A stretch of 64,000 nt of DNA, from positions 1 through 64,000 of the forward strand of contig JAZNPC010000012.1 in assembly GCA_045589455.1 (NCBI GenBank). The letters run 5' to 3'. This DNA comes from RGIG990 sp045589455. GTDB taxonomy: Bacteria; Verrucomicrobiota; Kiritimatiellia; RFP12; UBA3636. The first letter of the stretch is position 1. The number at the start of each line of letters is the position of its first letter. This document shows, in pieces, positions 53,401 through 61,411 of this stretch. The notes under the pieces are model-generated. The model worked only from the letters and a program-made list of their open reading frames with translations, had not been told where the DNA came from and ran no database searches. The translations under genes and the position numbers were made by a program.

Positions 53401-53548
53401 TAGTGAACACAGAAATTGATGGACTTTCAATTTCTGGCAACATATCAATTGCCAAGCGAGTGTACGAAATTACACCTAAAATCAAAATAGCAAAGAAAAC
53501 CATCAATGTAGTAATTGGTTTCTTTACGCCTGTTTCAGAAATTCTCAT
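50441..53548 (-). CDS. RND-family multidrug efflux permease (AcrB/MexB type)
   Basis: 1035 aa, standard RND length with twelve predicted membrane helices and two large periplasmic loops. MRISETGVKKPITTLMVFFAILILG at the start, the proton-relay TM4 segment GMVVDNAVVVLENI near residue 403, and GIVVNNAIVLVDYINILR in TM10. The TM4 sequence has one Asp (VVDN), as in HAE-type pumps rather than heavy-metal CusA types. It exports drugs or bile-like compounds from the periplasm using proton motive force with the MFP and TolC proteins upstream. Third structural gene of the operon. Confidence 0.95.
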   Translation of the reverse strand: MRISETGVKKPITTLMVFFAILILGVISYTRLAIDMLPEIESPSISVFTTWDGASTEDVETQITRVIESALGSVTDLDEITSTTSEGSSRVTCKFKWGTDLGEAANDVRDLLERAKRRLPDDADDPVMFKFNTANMPILFLSVTSTENIENMEDIVNDDIVDVIKRIPGVGTADSFGGYQRQINVYLDPEKLSAYNLSVMEVANAIDADNQTEPAGNIRIGTIDYTIRVPAEFESVDEIGQVVVKKSGDTIVRLADVARVDDGFVEENRVVERNGKRGMMVNVQKRSGENTVAVCRRVLEEIDEIKENLPADYDIRVVSDSSDMIVKSIRSVGETVLYGGLFVVLTTLFFLRSIRTSLVIALTIPFSLIIAFVFMYVMGWTINIMSMSALAVAIGMVVDNAVVVLENIISHMSRGSRKREAAMFGADEVGTAIIASTLTTIVVFVPLIFIEGVSGIMMQQLGGLIAATLMASVLCSLLLTPMLASRILRTRNEVKENSRYGRFMNWSDKKFDRMDVAYSKLLNKALSVRWIVTGGAALIIGLTIYLFTVVGSEFMGTEDTGELNISFHLPLSTRYEITTQTGYRMIEKIKEIVGEENIEIINLSTGGTSGGFGGTRASHIGSIRLKLVDAKYRDKTAEQYGDLITREVSTWPEITKVYANSNNFLNRILRGGGANLSVDVYGYDLEQTSAIAAEIKEIASTIEGARDIRISQDMGKPELTIIVDRDKAGAMGVSMDELTTVISTLFQGDDCSQYREGEDEYDITLRLERDNRSTIEDIRSSELPLSNGKRIRLDSVAEVVEGTGPVTIARKNQQRIITVELDTIDRPQGDVMAELEERIKEEVMLPNGVHIGYGGMIEEQEDSEQAMTMMITLGIILVYMVMAAQFESLLHPLLIMFSVPFAFSGVVGALLLTGTPLSMTAYIGMILLVGIVVNNAIVLVDYINILRARGVPLRTAITDSGRQRLRPVLITTCTTLLGMLPMALSTGDGSATWRPLGIVVVGGLLLSTIVSMIIVPTLYYIVEGWRERRGARKEA

Positions 53549-53589
53549 TAAACGAACCCTCCATTAGAAGGAAACTTAAATCTATACGA

Positions 53590-54684
53590 TTAATCCTTAA
53601 CAACATTAACTCTTACACCATCAGCCAATCTATGCTTGCCTTCTGTTACCACCTCAGCGCCAACAGATATACCTGAAGTGATTTCAATCACATCATCATA
53701 GCGAATACCTATAGTTACTGGTGTAAGCTTAGCTTTTTCATTCTCCACTACATAAACGTAGTATTTATCAACAACTCGATGAATTGCATCGTATGGTACA
53801 ACAATAACATCATCTCGCTGATTAAGGAAAATTTCTCCACTCACGAACATTCCTGGCTTATATTTTCCTTCTGTATTATCAAGAATTGCCTTAATCGTTA
53901 TTGTTCTAGTTAATTCATTAGCCGTAGGATATGCATCTAGAACCACCAAATCCACTGGTTCATCTGGATATGCATCTATGGTTAGTTTTATAGAAGTGGT
54001 TCCAACCTTAAGAAGTGGATAAACTGTGGTTGGAATATCAAATAAAACCTTGAGCGGATCTGTTTGTGTTATTGTAAAAATTACATCAGATGTTGAAACC
54101 ATTGCCCCTGGATAAAGTATTTTTGAAGAAATCGCTCCATCCATTGGAGCATAGAGCTTTGTTTCATCTAGATTTAATTGAGCAGCTGCTAATTCTGCCT
54201 TTGCTCTATTTAGTTCTGCTTCTGCACAAAGCATGGCAGATTCTGCCATATCCACCTCTTGTTGTGTAGCAACAGCCTTTTCTAGAAGCGTCTTAAGGCG
54301 ATTATACTCGCGAGATTTATCCTTAAAAGTAGCTTCTGCATATTGCACAGAAGCTTCTGCAGCCTTAAATTTGGCCTCGTATTCACGAGCATCAAGTGTT
54401 GCAATAACTTCGCCCTTCTTCACAAATGCGCCCTCTTCAAGGTCTACACCTTCTGCATTGGTTGTCGCTAATAAACGTCCAGACACACGTGGGCTAATTT
54501 CTACTACTGCTGGAGAAACAAGAGAGCCTGTTTTAACAATCGTTTGTGCAATTGTACGTGTTTCTACATTAGCAGTGCGAACAGCATAAGTTTTTTCAGC
54601 TGCACCATTGGCAAAAAGCATTGAACTAGCAAGTAACAAATTTACTCCTAATGTAGCCTTCAAAGTATTCCATTTTTTTTTCAT
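53590..54684 (-). CDS. RND efflux periplasmic adaptor (membrane fusion protein)
   Basis: 364 aa. N-terminal signal or anchor segment (TLKATLGVNLLLASSMLFANG), a lipoyl half near residue 50 (GSLVSPAVVEISPRVSGRL...KKGEVIATLDAREYEAKFKAAEASV), a coiled-coil hairpin (about 90-160), the second lipoyl half (LYAPMDGAISSKILYPGAMV) and a beta-barrel. HlyD/AcrA type. No lipobox is seen. 41 bp before the permease gene. Confidence 0.94.
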   Translation of the reverse strand: MKKKWNTLKATLGVNLLLASSMLFANGAAEKTYAVRTANVETRTIAQTIVKTGSLVSPAVVEISPRVSGRLLATTNAEGVDLEEGAFVKKGEVIATLDAREYEAKFKAAEASVQYAEATFKDKSREYNRLKTLLEKAVATQQEVDMAESAMLCAEAELNRAKAELAAAQLNLDETKLYAPMDGAISSKILYPGAMVSTSDVIFTITQTDPLKVLFDIPTTVYPLLKVGTTSIKLTIDAYPDEPVDLVVLDAYPTANELTRTITIKAILDNTEGKYKPGMFVSGEIFLNQRDDVIVVPYDAIHRVVDKYYVYVVENEKAKLTPVTIGIRYDDVIEITSGISVGAEVVTEGKHRLADGVRVNVVKD

Positions 54685-54728
54685 ATTACTAAATCCTTAT
54701 AAATAATTTCTAAATAGCATTAACCCTT

Positions 54729-56192
54729 TTAAAAAAGGTCTAGCGCATCTGCATTAATATTACCGATTGCCAAATTATAATTTAAACGAGCTATTTTTAG
54801 AGTATAAATAGACTTATAGTAGCCACCAACAGCCTCTGTTAAAGCTGCACGAGCATCTAATACTTCTACCTGTGTATTTTTACCAACCCTAAAGCCCTCT
54901 TCAACCATTCTTAGAACCTCTTCTGAAAGCTCCTTGTTTTTCTTTTGAGATTCATAATAGCGCTCTGCATAAGCAAGCTGCATTATAGCATTTGCAGTCT
55001 CAGTGAGGATGTTTTTTTCTTGGTTTTGTAGCTCTGCTTCTGCTTGTTCAAGCTCTGCATAAGCAATTTGAATCTTCATCCGATTATCATTATCATCTAA
55101 TCGCATAGAAGCAGAAACACCAATTTGCCACTCTTCCTCCCAATCGCTTGCCTCTCCTCTACTATTACCATAACCACCAGATGCATATAAATCTACATGT
55201 GGTTTCTTTTCTGCGCGAACAATAGCAATATTCTCTTTTGCCTTTTGAATTTCACACATAGCCACCAATAGTTCTACTCGATTATTTAGAGCAAAATGAC
55301 TTGCATTGGATGTATCTAGTGGAGTTTCATCGACCACTAGCTCACCAATAAGAGTAGCATTACTAGCCTCTGATACACCCATTAAGTTATATAGTAGAAG
55401 CATTAGTTCGCTAAGTTCATTTTCTTCACGGATAAGCTCTGCTTTAGCATTTGCAACCTCTACTTCCGCACGCAAAACCTCATATTGTGAAACAGTACCT
55501 CCTTCAAACTTACTTTGAGTAGTATTATATAAGCGCTCAGACACCTCAACAGCACTTTGGTAAACAGCCACTAGCTCCTGCTTTAGAAGAATTTCATAGT
55601 ATAAAGAAGAAACACGATGAAACACTTCATCTCTTTGCATCCATAGCTCAAGACGTGTTTTTTCATACTCATAATTGGCATACCTGTATCCTGCAGAAAG
55701 AGCACCTCCACGCCACAAAGGCTGAGTTAGTATAAGCTTTATATCATAGCTCTCTTTTTCTGGATCATCATATGGGGTTAGAGTATTAGCATCAGCAGAT
55801 AAATTTAACTGTGGAAACATAGCATTAATTGCTTGAAGAGTTTGATATCCTGCTTTATCTAATACCGACTGCTGTTTAATCAGTTCAATATTATATAGTA
55901 AAGCAAGCTTTACACATTCTTCAAGAGTAAGCTCCCCAGTTAGAACAACTTGAGAGGCTTTTTCTGCATCATCAACACTTCCAAACCACGATGATTGTTT
56001 TTCTAGCATACCACTTGCATTGTTTTGCAAGGAGTGTTCGCCTTCTAATATTTTGGCTGAACGCTCAGAGGCAAGCGCTCGTATCTCATTCTGTGTATCT
56101 TTGTCGCCATGATAGTAAACAGAACGACATCCAGCCAATAGAGCGACACATGCGCCTAAAGCAAATATTGCACTATTCCTTTTATAACCCAT
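54729..56192 (-). CDS. TolC-family outer-membrane efflux lipoprotein
   Basis: 487 aa. Signal peptide with lipobox (ALGACVALLAGC) giving an acylated Cys near residue 22. Two TolC repeats follow with long coiled coils (LTLEECVKLALLYNIELIKQQ, LRAEVEVANAKAELIREENEL, VLDARAALTEAVGGYYKSIY). It forms the outer-membrane exit duct. It lies between tetR and the adaptor gene; same operon. Confidence 0.93.
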   Translation of the reverse strand: MGYKRNSAIFALGACVALLAGCRSVYYHGDKDTQNEIRALASERSAKILEGEHSLQNNASGMLEKQSSWFGSVDDAEKASQVVLTGELTLEECVKLALLYNIELIKQQSVLDKAGYQTLQAINAMFPQLNLSADANTLTPYDDPEKESYDIKLILTQPLWRGGALSAGYRYANYEYEKTRLELWMQRDEVFHRVSSLYYEILLKQELVAVYQSAVEVSERLYNTTQSKFEGGTVSQYEVLRAEVEVANAKAELIREENELSELMLLLYNLMGVSEASNATLIGELVVDETPLDTSNASHFALNNRVELLVAMCEIQKAKENIAIVRAEKKPHVDLYASGGYGNSRGEASDWEEEWQIGVSASMRLDDNDNRMKIQIAYAELEQAEAELQNQEKNILTETANAIMQLAYAERYYESQKKNKELSEEVLRMVEEGFRVGKNTQVEVLDARAALTEAVGGYYKSIYTLKIARLNYNLAIGNINADALDLF

Positions 56193-56238
56193 CTTTGACC
56201 CCCAAAAAATAAATTATATTAATCTTAGATCAAACTCC

Positions 56239-56886
56239 TTATTTTAGGAATAATGTTTTATAGATCTTTAATAAATCAGCTGTTGCTGTTTTAACTGTTG
56301 GGGTTGTATTACGGAACATACATTTAATCATATAATTATGAGCAATACCTTCGAATGCTATTGAAAGTTCATCTGGAGTTAAATCTCGAACAAGCTTTGA
56401 TTCGATTGCTTTTTCAAATACTGTTGTCATTAATTCTCTAAACTCTGTAAATGTTTCACGAATTTGTAGATTTAAAGGAGAAAGCTCTTCATCCTTTGGC
56501 ATTTTCATTAAAACAACAGAATCACGATAACGTACTTGGAATGACATACGCAAGAAATCACCATATTTAATAGCATGCTCACACCATAATTTTGTGAGTG
56601 CTTCAAGAGAATCAATTGGCTTATCTATTAAAGGCATTACTTGCTTCTTAAAATCAGCAACCTGTGTTTGTGCTATGCGCAATACAACATGATTAAGTAG
56701 CTCTTCTTTGTTTTTGTAGAAAGTATAAATACTACCTACTGCGAAATCTGCACGTTTAGCAATATCTTCAATAGTTGCATCTCTATAACCTTTTTCAAGG
56801 AAGCATTCCTCTGCTGCTGTAAGAACTTCATTCATATGTGCTAGACGCTCACGCTCACGACGACTCAACTGCTTATTATCACTCAT
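56239..56886 (-). CDS. TetR-family transcriptional regulator
   Basis: 215 aa from ATG 56886; a GTG two codons earlier (56892) is nearly as well placed relative to AAAGG. N-terminal HTH: ERLAHMNEVLTAAEECFLEKGYRDATIEDIAKRADFAVGSIYTFYKNKEELL. The C-terminal ligand domain is unassigned. First gene of the efflux operon, so it probably represses its own operon in the AcrR manner. No clear palindromic operator was identified in 56893-57076. Confidence 0.92.
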   Translation of the reverse strand: MSDNKQLSRRERERLAHMNEVLTAAEECFLEKGYRDATIEDIAKRADFAVGSIYTFYKNKEELLNHVVLRIAQTQVADFKKQVMPLIDKPIDSLEALTKLWCEHAIKYGDFLRMSFQVRYRDSVVLMKMPKDEELSPLNLQIRETFTEFRELMTTVFEKAIESKLVRDLTPDELSIAFEGIAHNYMIKCMFRNTTPTVKTATADLLKIYKTLFLK

Positions 56887-57076
56887 AATCACTATTACCT
56901 TTCAATATACTTAATGAAAAATCATGCATTTAATGAAACAATATCATAATACTGAATTTAAATTCAAAATGCAACACCAAAGTTTAAAAACTATAACACA
57001 CACTTGACTTTTTAATCATCAATGGTAAAATTTAGGACAAATAATGTTTAATTAACACCTTATTTAGGAATACAAA

Positions 57077-57928
57077 ATGAAATATCAATTTATGCGCTAT
57101 CCTGGCGGTCTTTGCAAAGCTGTTACTCTTAGCTATGATGATGGAGCACCTGCCGATGCTCGTCTATGCGAAACCCTTAACCGCTACGGCATTAAATGCA
57201 CCTTTAATCTTGTTGCTTCCTCTGTAGAAAATGAATGGGGTCTAACAAAGGAATTTATACGCAATGAAATGCTTGGCAAGGGACACGAGGTAGCAACTCA
57301 TGGTGAATTTCATCGTGGACTTGATGCAGCAAGAAGCATTGAAGGAATACAAGATACTCTTAATTGCAGACTATCCCTCGAAAAGGAATTTGATATTATT
57401 ATCCGCGGAATGGCTTTCCCAGACCGCACAGTAAATAAAAACCGCGTACCTATTGCATACGAGCGCATTAGAAGCTTCCTTCAAGAGCTTGATATTGCTT
57501 ATGCTCGCACAACAGGTGGCGATAATGATAGCTTTGAGCTACCGGAGGATTTCCACAATTGGGTTCCAACTGCACACCATAAAAATCCTAAGCTAATGGA
57601 ATATATTGATAACTTCTTAAATATGAATGTTAATGCGCAATATATTGCTCAGAGAACTCCTCGCCTATTCTATTTGTGGGGTCATGCATTTGAGTTTGAA
57701 AACAATAAAAATTGGGATTTGCTTGAAACAATCTGCGAGAAGCTAAGTGGCAACCCAGAAATCTACTATGCCACAAACATTGAACTATATGATTATATCA
57801 CAGCATATCGTTCTCTAATTTATAGCGCAGATGGAAAAACTATCTATAACCCAACTCTAAAAACACTTTGGTTTGATAGAGATGGAACACTCTGCAAGCT
57901 AGAAAGCGGAGAAACGAAGAGGTTTTAG
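57077..57928 (+). CDS. Polysaccharide deacetylase (NodB-like)
   Basis: 283 aa, no signal peptide. Motif 1 is LSYDDGAPADARLCETL (catalytic and metal Asp pair), motif 2 ATHGEFHRG (metal His pair in the HxxxH spacing), and a later LFYLWGHAFEFE supplies a His. It removes acetyl groups from a sugar polymer or related substrate; cytoplasmic location suggests small or imported substrates. AGGAA lies seven bases upstream of the ATG. Divergent from the tetR operon. Confidence 0.9.
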   Translation: MKYQFMRYPGGLCKAVTLSYDDGAPADARLCETLNRYGIKCTFNLVASSVENEWGLTKEFIRNEMLGKGHEVATHGEFHRGLDAARSIEGIQDTLNCRLSLEKEFDIIIRGMAFPDRTVNKNRVPIAYERIRSFLQELDIAYARTTGGDNDSFELPEDFHNWVPTAHHKNPKLMEYIDNFLNMNVNAQYIAQRTPRLFYLWGHAFEFENNKNWDLLETICEKLSGNPEIYYATNIELYDYITAYRSLIYSADGKTIYNPTLKTLWFDRDGTLCKLESGETKRF

Positions 57929-58243
57929 TGCAGCGCACTAAAACAACAATCAACAGCCAACAAGCGTGATGCACGTGATGGCGAAAAGTGCGAGGGATTG
58001 GCGTGCGGGGCACGCGAGTGCGCTCTCGCGCAAGAACAGGATTACAGGATTTGGCAGGATGCGCAGGATTGCTTGGGTGTGTGCGCAGCGCACGACACTA
58101 GCGCTTGACGTTGGACATGGTCTTGCTCTCGTTGTCGCAAGGCCAACTTACAAGCGCTAGTGTGGGACGCAACCCATGTTTCTTGTGTGATGGCTATGAC
58201 GACGCCAAAGGGACGCAGAGACGCAGAGAACGCTGTGTGCGCA
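57929..58243. repeat. Intergenic repeat mosaic (inverted copy)
   Basis: Positions 57975-58165 are the inverted equivalent of 13666-13850: AATCCTG repeats, GC-rich block and a type I nested hairpin (58095-58163). CGCAGAGACGCAG repeats follow (58211-58230). The mosaic ends abruptly inside the 3' part of a RhuM gene at about 58244. Confidence 0.78.
58095..58163. repeat. Nested hairpin element, type I copy 3
   Basis: ACACTAGCGCTTG/CAAGCGCTAGTGT outer stem, CTTGC/GCAAG inner stem, in inverted orientation relative to the 7.4 and 13.7 kb copies. Confidence 0.78.
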
Positions 58244-58768
58244 GAGCGAGCAAGCATCCCAAAGCTGCCCTTCAAAAAATACACCTTGGAGTGGTGGAAT
58301 TTGAGTTTGTACAAAGAAGTCTACCTTTTCTTTTAGATAGGAGATATCACACTCAGCTTTTGCTATTCTTCTATCTAATCGATTTTCTAAATGTGTTATT
58401 CGATGATTAATTGAATAACCATTGATTAAATAATCATGTAAGACTTGCGTTGCCCAAATACGAAAATGTGTTCCACGTATAGATTTAACACGATACCCGA
58501 CAGAAATAATTATATTTAAACTATATAACTTTATAGGTTTATCGGAAGAAGGAATGTGCATAATTTGCACATTGCTTTCTTCAACTAATTCTTTTTCTAA
58601 GAAAACATTACGTATATGTCTGGTTATTACAGATCTTTCTCTTCCAAACAATTCTGCCATCTGATTTTGTGTTAACCAAACAGTCCCGTTTTCAATACAT
58701 ACATCTAATCTAATTGTCTCATCTGGCTGGTATATTACTATTTCATTCTTCTTCTCTTCATGTGTCAT
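58157..58768 (-). pseudogene. RhuM-like gene, 3'-truncated by repeat DNA
   Basis: The frame begins at ATG 58768 with the same leader as its neighbours. Residues 1 to about 175 are a RhuM-type protein: NEIVIYQPDETIRLDV, TVWLTQNQMAELFGRERSVITRHIRN (helix-turn-helix), IISVGYRVKSIRGTHFRIWATQVL. The shared linker DISYLKEKVDFFVQTQIPPLQ and WDACSL follow. At 58244 homology to the full-length paralogues stops and the frame runs into intergenic repeat, adding a meaningless tail. The C-terminal PLD-like domain is lost. Confidence 0.8.
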
Positions 58769-58791
58769 ATGCAACTCCTTGTGATAATTTA

Positions 58792-59679
58792 TTATACTCT
58801 TGCGGTAATAGACTGGATTTGGGTTGCATCCATTTTTGTGAAGGCAAAGCACTTTTTGCCTAGGTCTTTAAGTGAGGCTCCGATAAGATATAACTCTTTA
58901 TTGTCAAGGATAAGAAAGCGATCATGAAATGCTGCACTTTCTTTGATGATAAGCGTTGGATATTGGGTGTTGAATTTGGAAATGTCGGAGGCGGCTAGCT
59001 TATTGCCACGCTTTGAGGTTACAATTGTTACCTCTACCCCACTTCCCTTCTTAGCTAGCATATCAAGTGTCTCTATGCTGACCCAATTATCAATAAGAAG
59101 AATGGTCTTCTTTGCTCGTGCAATTAGTTTTTCTACGAGCGAGCAAGCATCCCAAAGCTGCCCTTCAAAAAATACAGCTTGGAGTGGTGGAATTTGAGTT
59201 TGTACAAAGAAATCTACCTTTTCTTTTAGATAGGAGATATCTTTATCATGAACTGCAAATTTTTGTTCCATCTTATTTTCTAAATGACTTAGATGGACAT
59301 TGTAGGAATACCCATGCAACAAATGTTCTTTTAAAACTGATGTTGCCCAAATGCGGAATTGCGTTGCCCGAACAGAATTAACTCTATATCCAACAGCTAT
59401 TATTACATCAAGATTAAAGAATGGAACTACACGAGAAACCGTTCGACCTCCTTCATTTTGAACCTGTGCAATTTTTACACAGGTTGACTTCTCTTGTAAT
59501 TCCCCGCTTTTATAAATATTACGGATATGCTTATTTATAACAGTTCTGTCAACATCAAATAACATTGACAATTTATTTTGGTTCAACCAAACAGTTTCAT
59601 TTTGGAGCATTACCTCCAATCTAATTATTTCATCTGGCTGGTATATTACTATTTCATTCTTCTTATCTTCATGTGTCAT
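58792..59679 (-). CDS. RhuM-type protein with C-terminal PLD-like domain
   Basis: 295 aa from ATG 59679, which has AAGGAG seven bases upstream. The N-terminal RhuM part (TVWLNQNKLSMLFDVDRTVINKHIRNIY, DVIIAVGYRVNSVRATQFRIWATSVL) is followed by the linker DISYLKEKVDFFVQTQ. The C-terminal domain begins WDACSLVEKLIARAKKTILLIDNW, with AAFHDRFLILDNKELYLIGASLKDLGKK, a single PLD-like (HxK-related) half-site with Asp-Arg after His. The C-terminal ~130 residues are almost identical to those of the next gene. RhuM proteins occur on mobile elements and pathogenicity islands; the biochemical role is unknown. Confidence 0.82.
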   Translation of the reverse strand: MTHEDKKNEIVIYQPDEIIRLEVMLQNETVWLNQNKLSMLFDVDRTVINKHIRNIYKSGELQEKSTCVKIAQVQNEGGRTVSRVVPFFNLDVIIAVGYRVNSVRATQFRIWATSVLKEHLLHGYSYNVHLSHLENKMEQKFAVHDKDISYLKEKVDFFVQTQIPPLQAVFFEGQLWDACSLVEKLIARAKKTILLIDNWVSIETLDMLAKKGSGVEVTIVTSKRGNKLAASDISKFNTQYPTLIIKESAAFHDRFLILDNKELYLIGASLKDLGKKCFAFTKMDATQIQSITARV

Positions 59680-59702
59680 AAGCAACTCCTTGTGATAATT
59701 TA

Positions 59703-60584
59703 TTATACTCTTGCGGTAATAGACTGGATTTGGGAGCCATCCATTTTTGTGAACGCAAAACACTTTTTGCCTAGGTCTTTAAGTGAGGCTCCGATAAGAT
59801 ATAACTCTTTATTGTCAAGGATAAGAAAGCGATCATGAAATGCTGCACTTTCTTTGATGATAAGCGTTGGATATTGGGTGTTGAATTTAGAAATATCTGA
59901 TGCAGCTAGCTTATTGCCACGCTTTGAGGTTACAATTGTTACCTCTACCCCACATCCCTTCTTAGCTAGCATATCAAGTGTCTCTATGCTGACCCAATTA
60001 TCAATAAGAAGAATGGTTTTCTTTGCTCGTACAATTAGTTTTTCTACGAGCGAGCAAGCATCCCAAAGCTGCCCTTCAAAAAATACACCTTGGAGTGGTG
60101 GCTCTCCTGTGTTCAATCTTTTGAGAACTTCGTTTAATTTTATATTTGTTGTTAGTATTTTGTGCTCTACATTATCAATTCGCTCAAAGACACTTGAATT
60201 TGATATAAACAATTGCTTCATAGCAACAAAGGCATTAACCACGCGAACTGACATTTCTATCGCTATTGTTGATTTTAATATTGTTGCTAACATTACTACC
60301 CCATGTTCAGTAAATGCATAAGGGCAATATCTAACTCCTCCCCAATTTGAGGTAACATTTTGTGACCTCAAGATATCAAACTCTTTTTTAGTTAACTGGA
60401 ACATAAAATTATTTGGGAAACGTGACTTGTTTCGTTTTACAGCCTGATTAAGAGCTTTTGTTGACACACCATATAATCGAGCTATACTGGAATCCAATAT
60501 TACTTGCGTATCACGGATTGTGATAATACTTTCTCTTATAGAATAGTCCAATGTAACAACACCAAAATTCTCTTCGTGTGTCAT
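59703..60584 (-). CDS. ORF6N-domain protein with C-terminal PLD-like domain
   Basis: 293 aa from ATG 60584 (AAGGAG seven bases upstream). The N-terminal ORF6N domain reads TIRDTQVILDSSIARLYGVSTKALNQAVKRNKSRFPNNFMFQLTKKEF, then YAFTEHGVVMLATIL, as in phage KilA-N-related DNA-binding proteins. The C-terminal part from PPLQGVFFEGQ onward is nearly the same as in the RhuM protein downstream, including the PLD-like HDRFLILDNKE site. Different DNA-binding heads on the same tail imply domain shuffling. 23-bp gap to the next gene. Confidence 0.83.
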   Translation of the reverse strand: MTHEENFGVVTLDYSIRESIITIRDTQVILDSSIARLYGVSTKALNQAVKRNKSRFPNNFMFQLTKKEFDILRSQNVTSNWGGVRYCPYAFTEHGVVMLATILKSTIAIEMSVRVVNAFVAMKQLFISNSSVFERIDNVEHKILTTNIKLNEVLKRLNTGEPPLQGVFFEGQLWDACSLVEKLIVRAKKTILLIDNWVSIETLDMLAKKGCGVEVTIVTSKRGNKLAASDISKFNTQYPTLIIKESAAFHDRFLILDNKELYLIGASLKDLGKKCFAFTKMDGSQIQSITARV

Positions 60585-60625
60585 AAGCAACTCCTTGTGA
60601 TAATTATTATAAGTATTTTTGTGTT

Positions 60626-61159
60626 CTATAACATCGATTGCAATGGCGTGGTTTGGGTCTGCACAAAGAAATCTACCTTTTCTTTTAGATAGGAGATATC
60701 TTTATCATATTCAATTAAGTGCTTATCAAACCTCTCCGCTAACAAATTAAACCGAGAATTAAAAACATAACCATCAAATAAATAAGACTTTAAAACTTCA
60801 TTCGCCCATCTACGAAAAGCTATCCCTTTTTTAGATTTTACTCTATAGCCTACAGATATGATTACATCAATCGAATAATACTCAACAACATAAATTTTAC
60901 CATCTGTAGCAGTTGTCGCAAATTTTGCGACAACTGAATTATTGTTTTTCCCATCACATTTATTACCATTGTATTCAAACAATTCTTCTGACAAAGCATT
61001 TTTTATGTGCTTCCCGATTGTTTTTACATCCCGACCAAATAGTTTCATCATTTGATTACGATTCAACCAAACTGTTTCATCTTGAAGCACTACCTCTATA
61101 CGTATCGTCTCATCTGGCTGGTATATTACTATTTCATTCTTCTTATCTTCGTGTGACAT
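60626..61159 (-). CDS. RhuM-type protein without PLD-like domain
   Basis: 177 aa from ATG 61159 with the same AAGGAG leader. TVWLNRNQMMKLFGRDVKTIGKHIKNAL and DVIISVGYRVKSKKGIAFRRWANEVLKSYL are RhuM-type. It ends soon after the linker DISYLKEKVDFFVQTQ, at PLQSML, where the two full-length paralogues continue into the PLD-like domain. It may be a naturally short form or a truncated gene. First gene of the four-gene array. Confidence 0.8.
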   Translation of the reverse strand: MSHEDKKNEIVIYQPDETIRIEVVLQDETVWLNRNQMMKLFGRDVKTIGKHIKNALSEELFEYNGNKCDGKNNNSVVAKFATTATDGKIYVVEYYSIDVIISVGYRVKSKKGIAFRRWANEVLKSYLFDGYVFNSRFNLLAERFDKHLIEYDKDISYLKEKVDFFVQTQTTPLQSML

Positions 61160-61189
61160 AAGCAACTCCTTGTGAATAAATTCAAGCAC

Positions 61190-61411
61190 ATTTTATAATA
61201 TTTGAAAATTATTTACAAGATATTTGTGAAAAATACAACTCTTAAAGAAGAGGAACGACAGTAGAACGCAAAGCGAGCACGGCACACCAATCTCCGCGTC
61301 CTCCGCGCCCTCAGCGTCTCTGCGTCCCTTCGGCGTCACGTGCATCACGCTAGCTCTGCGTCTCTGCGTGGGGCGTGAGCCAGCCACTTATTTGTTGATT
61401 GCTGATCATTT
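61190..61411. repeat. Intergenic repeat mosaic
   Basis: AT-rich promoter region (61190-61240) followed by GCGTCCTCCGCGCCCTCAGC and GCGTCTCTGCGTCCC repeats, a family also seen near 7.4, 13.6, 31.9 and 58.2 kb. No gene is seen. Confidence 0.7.

Noticed and set aside
57077..61189. A recombinase for the cassette system among the 58-61 kb genes
   Set aside because: The RhuM/ORF6N proteins carry DNA-binding and PLD-like domains but no tyrosine or serine recombinase catalytic pattern.
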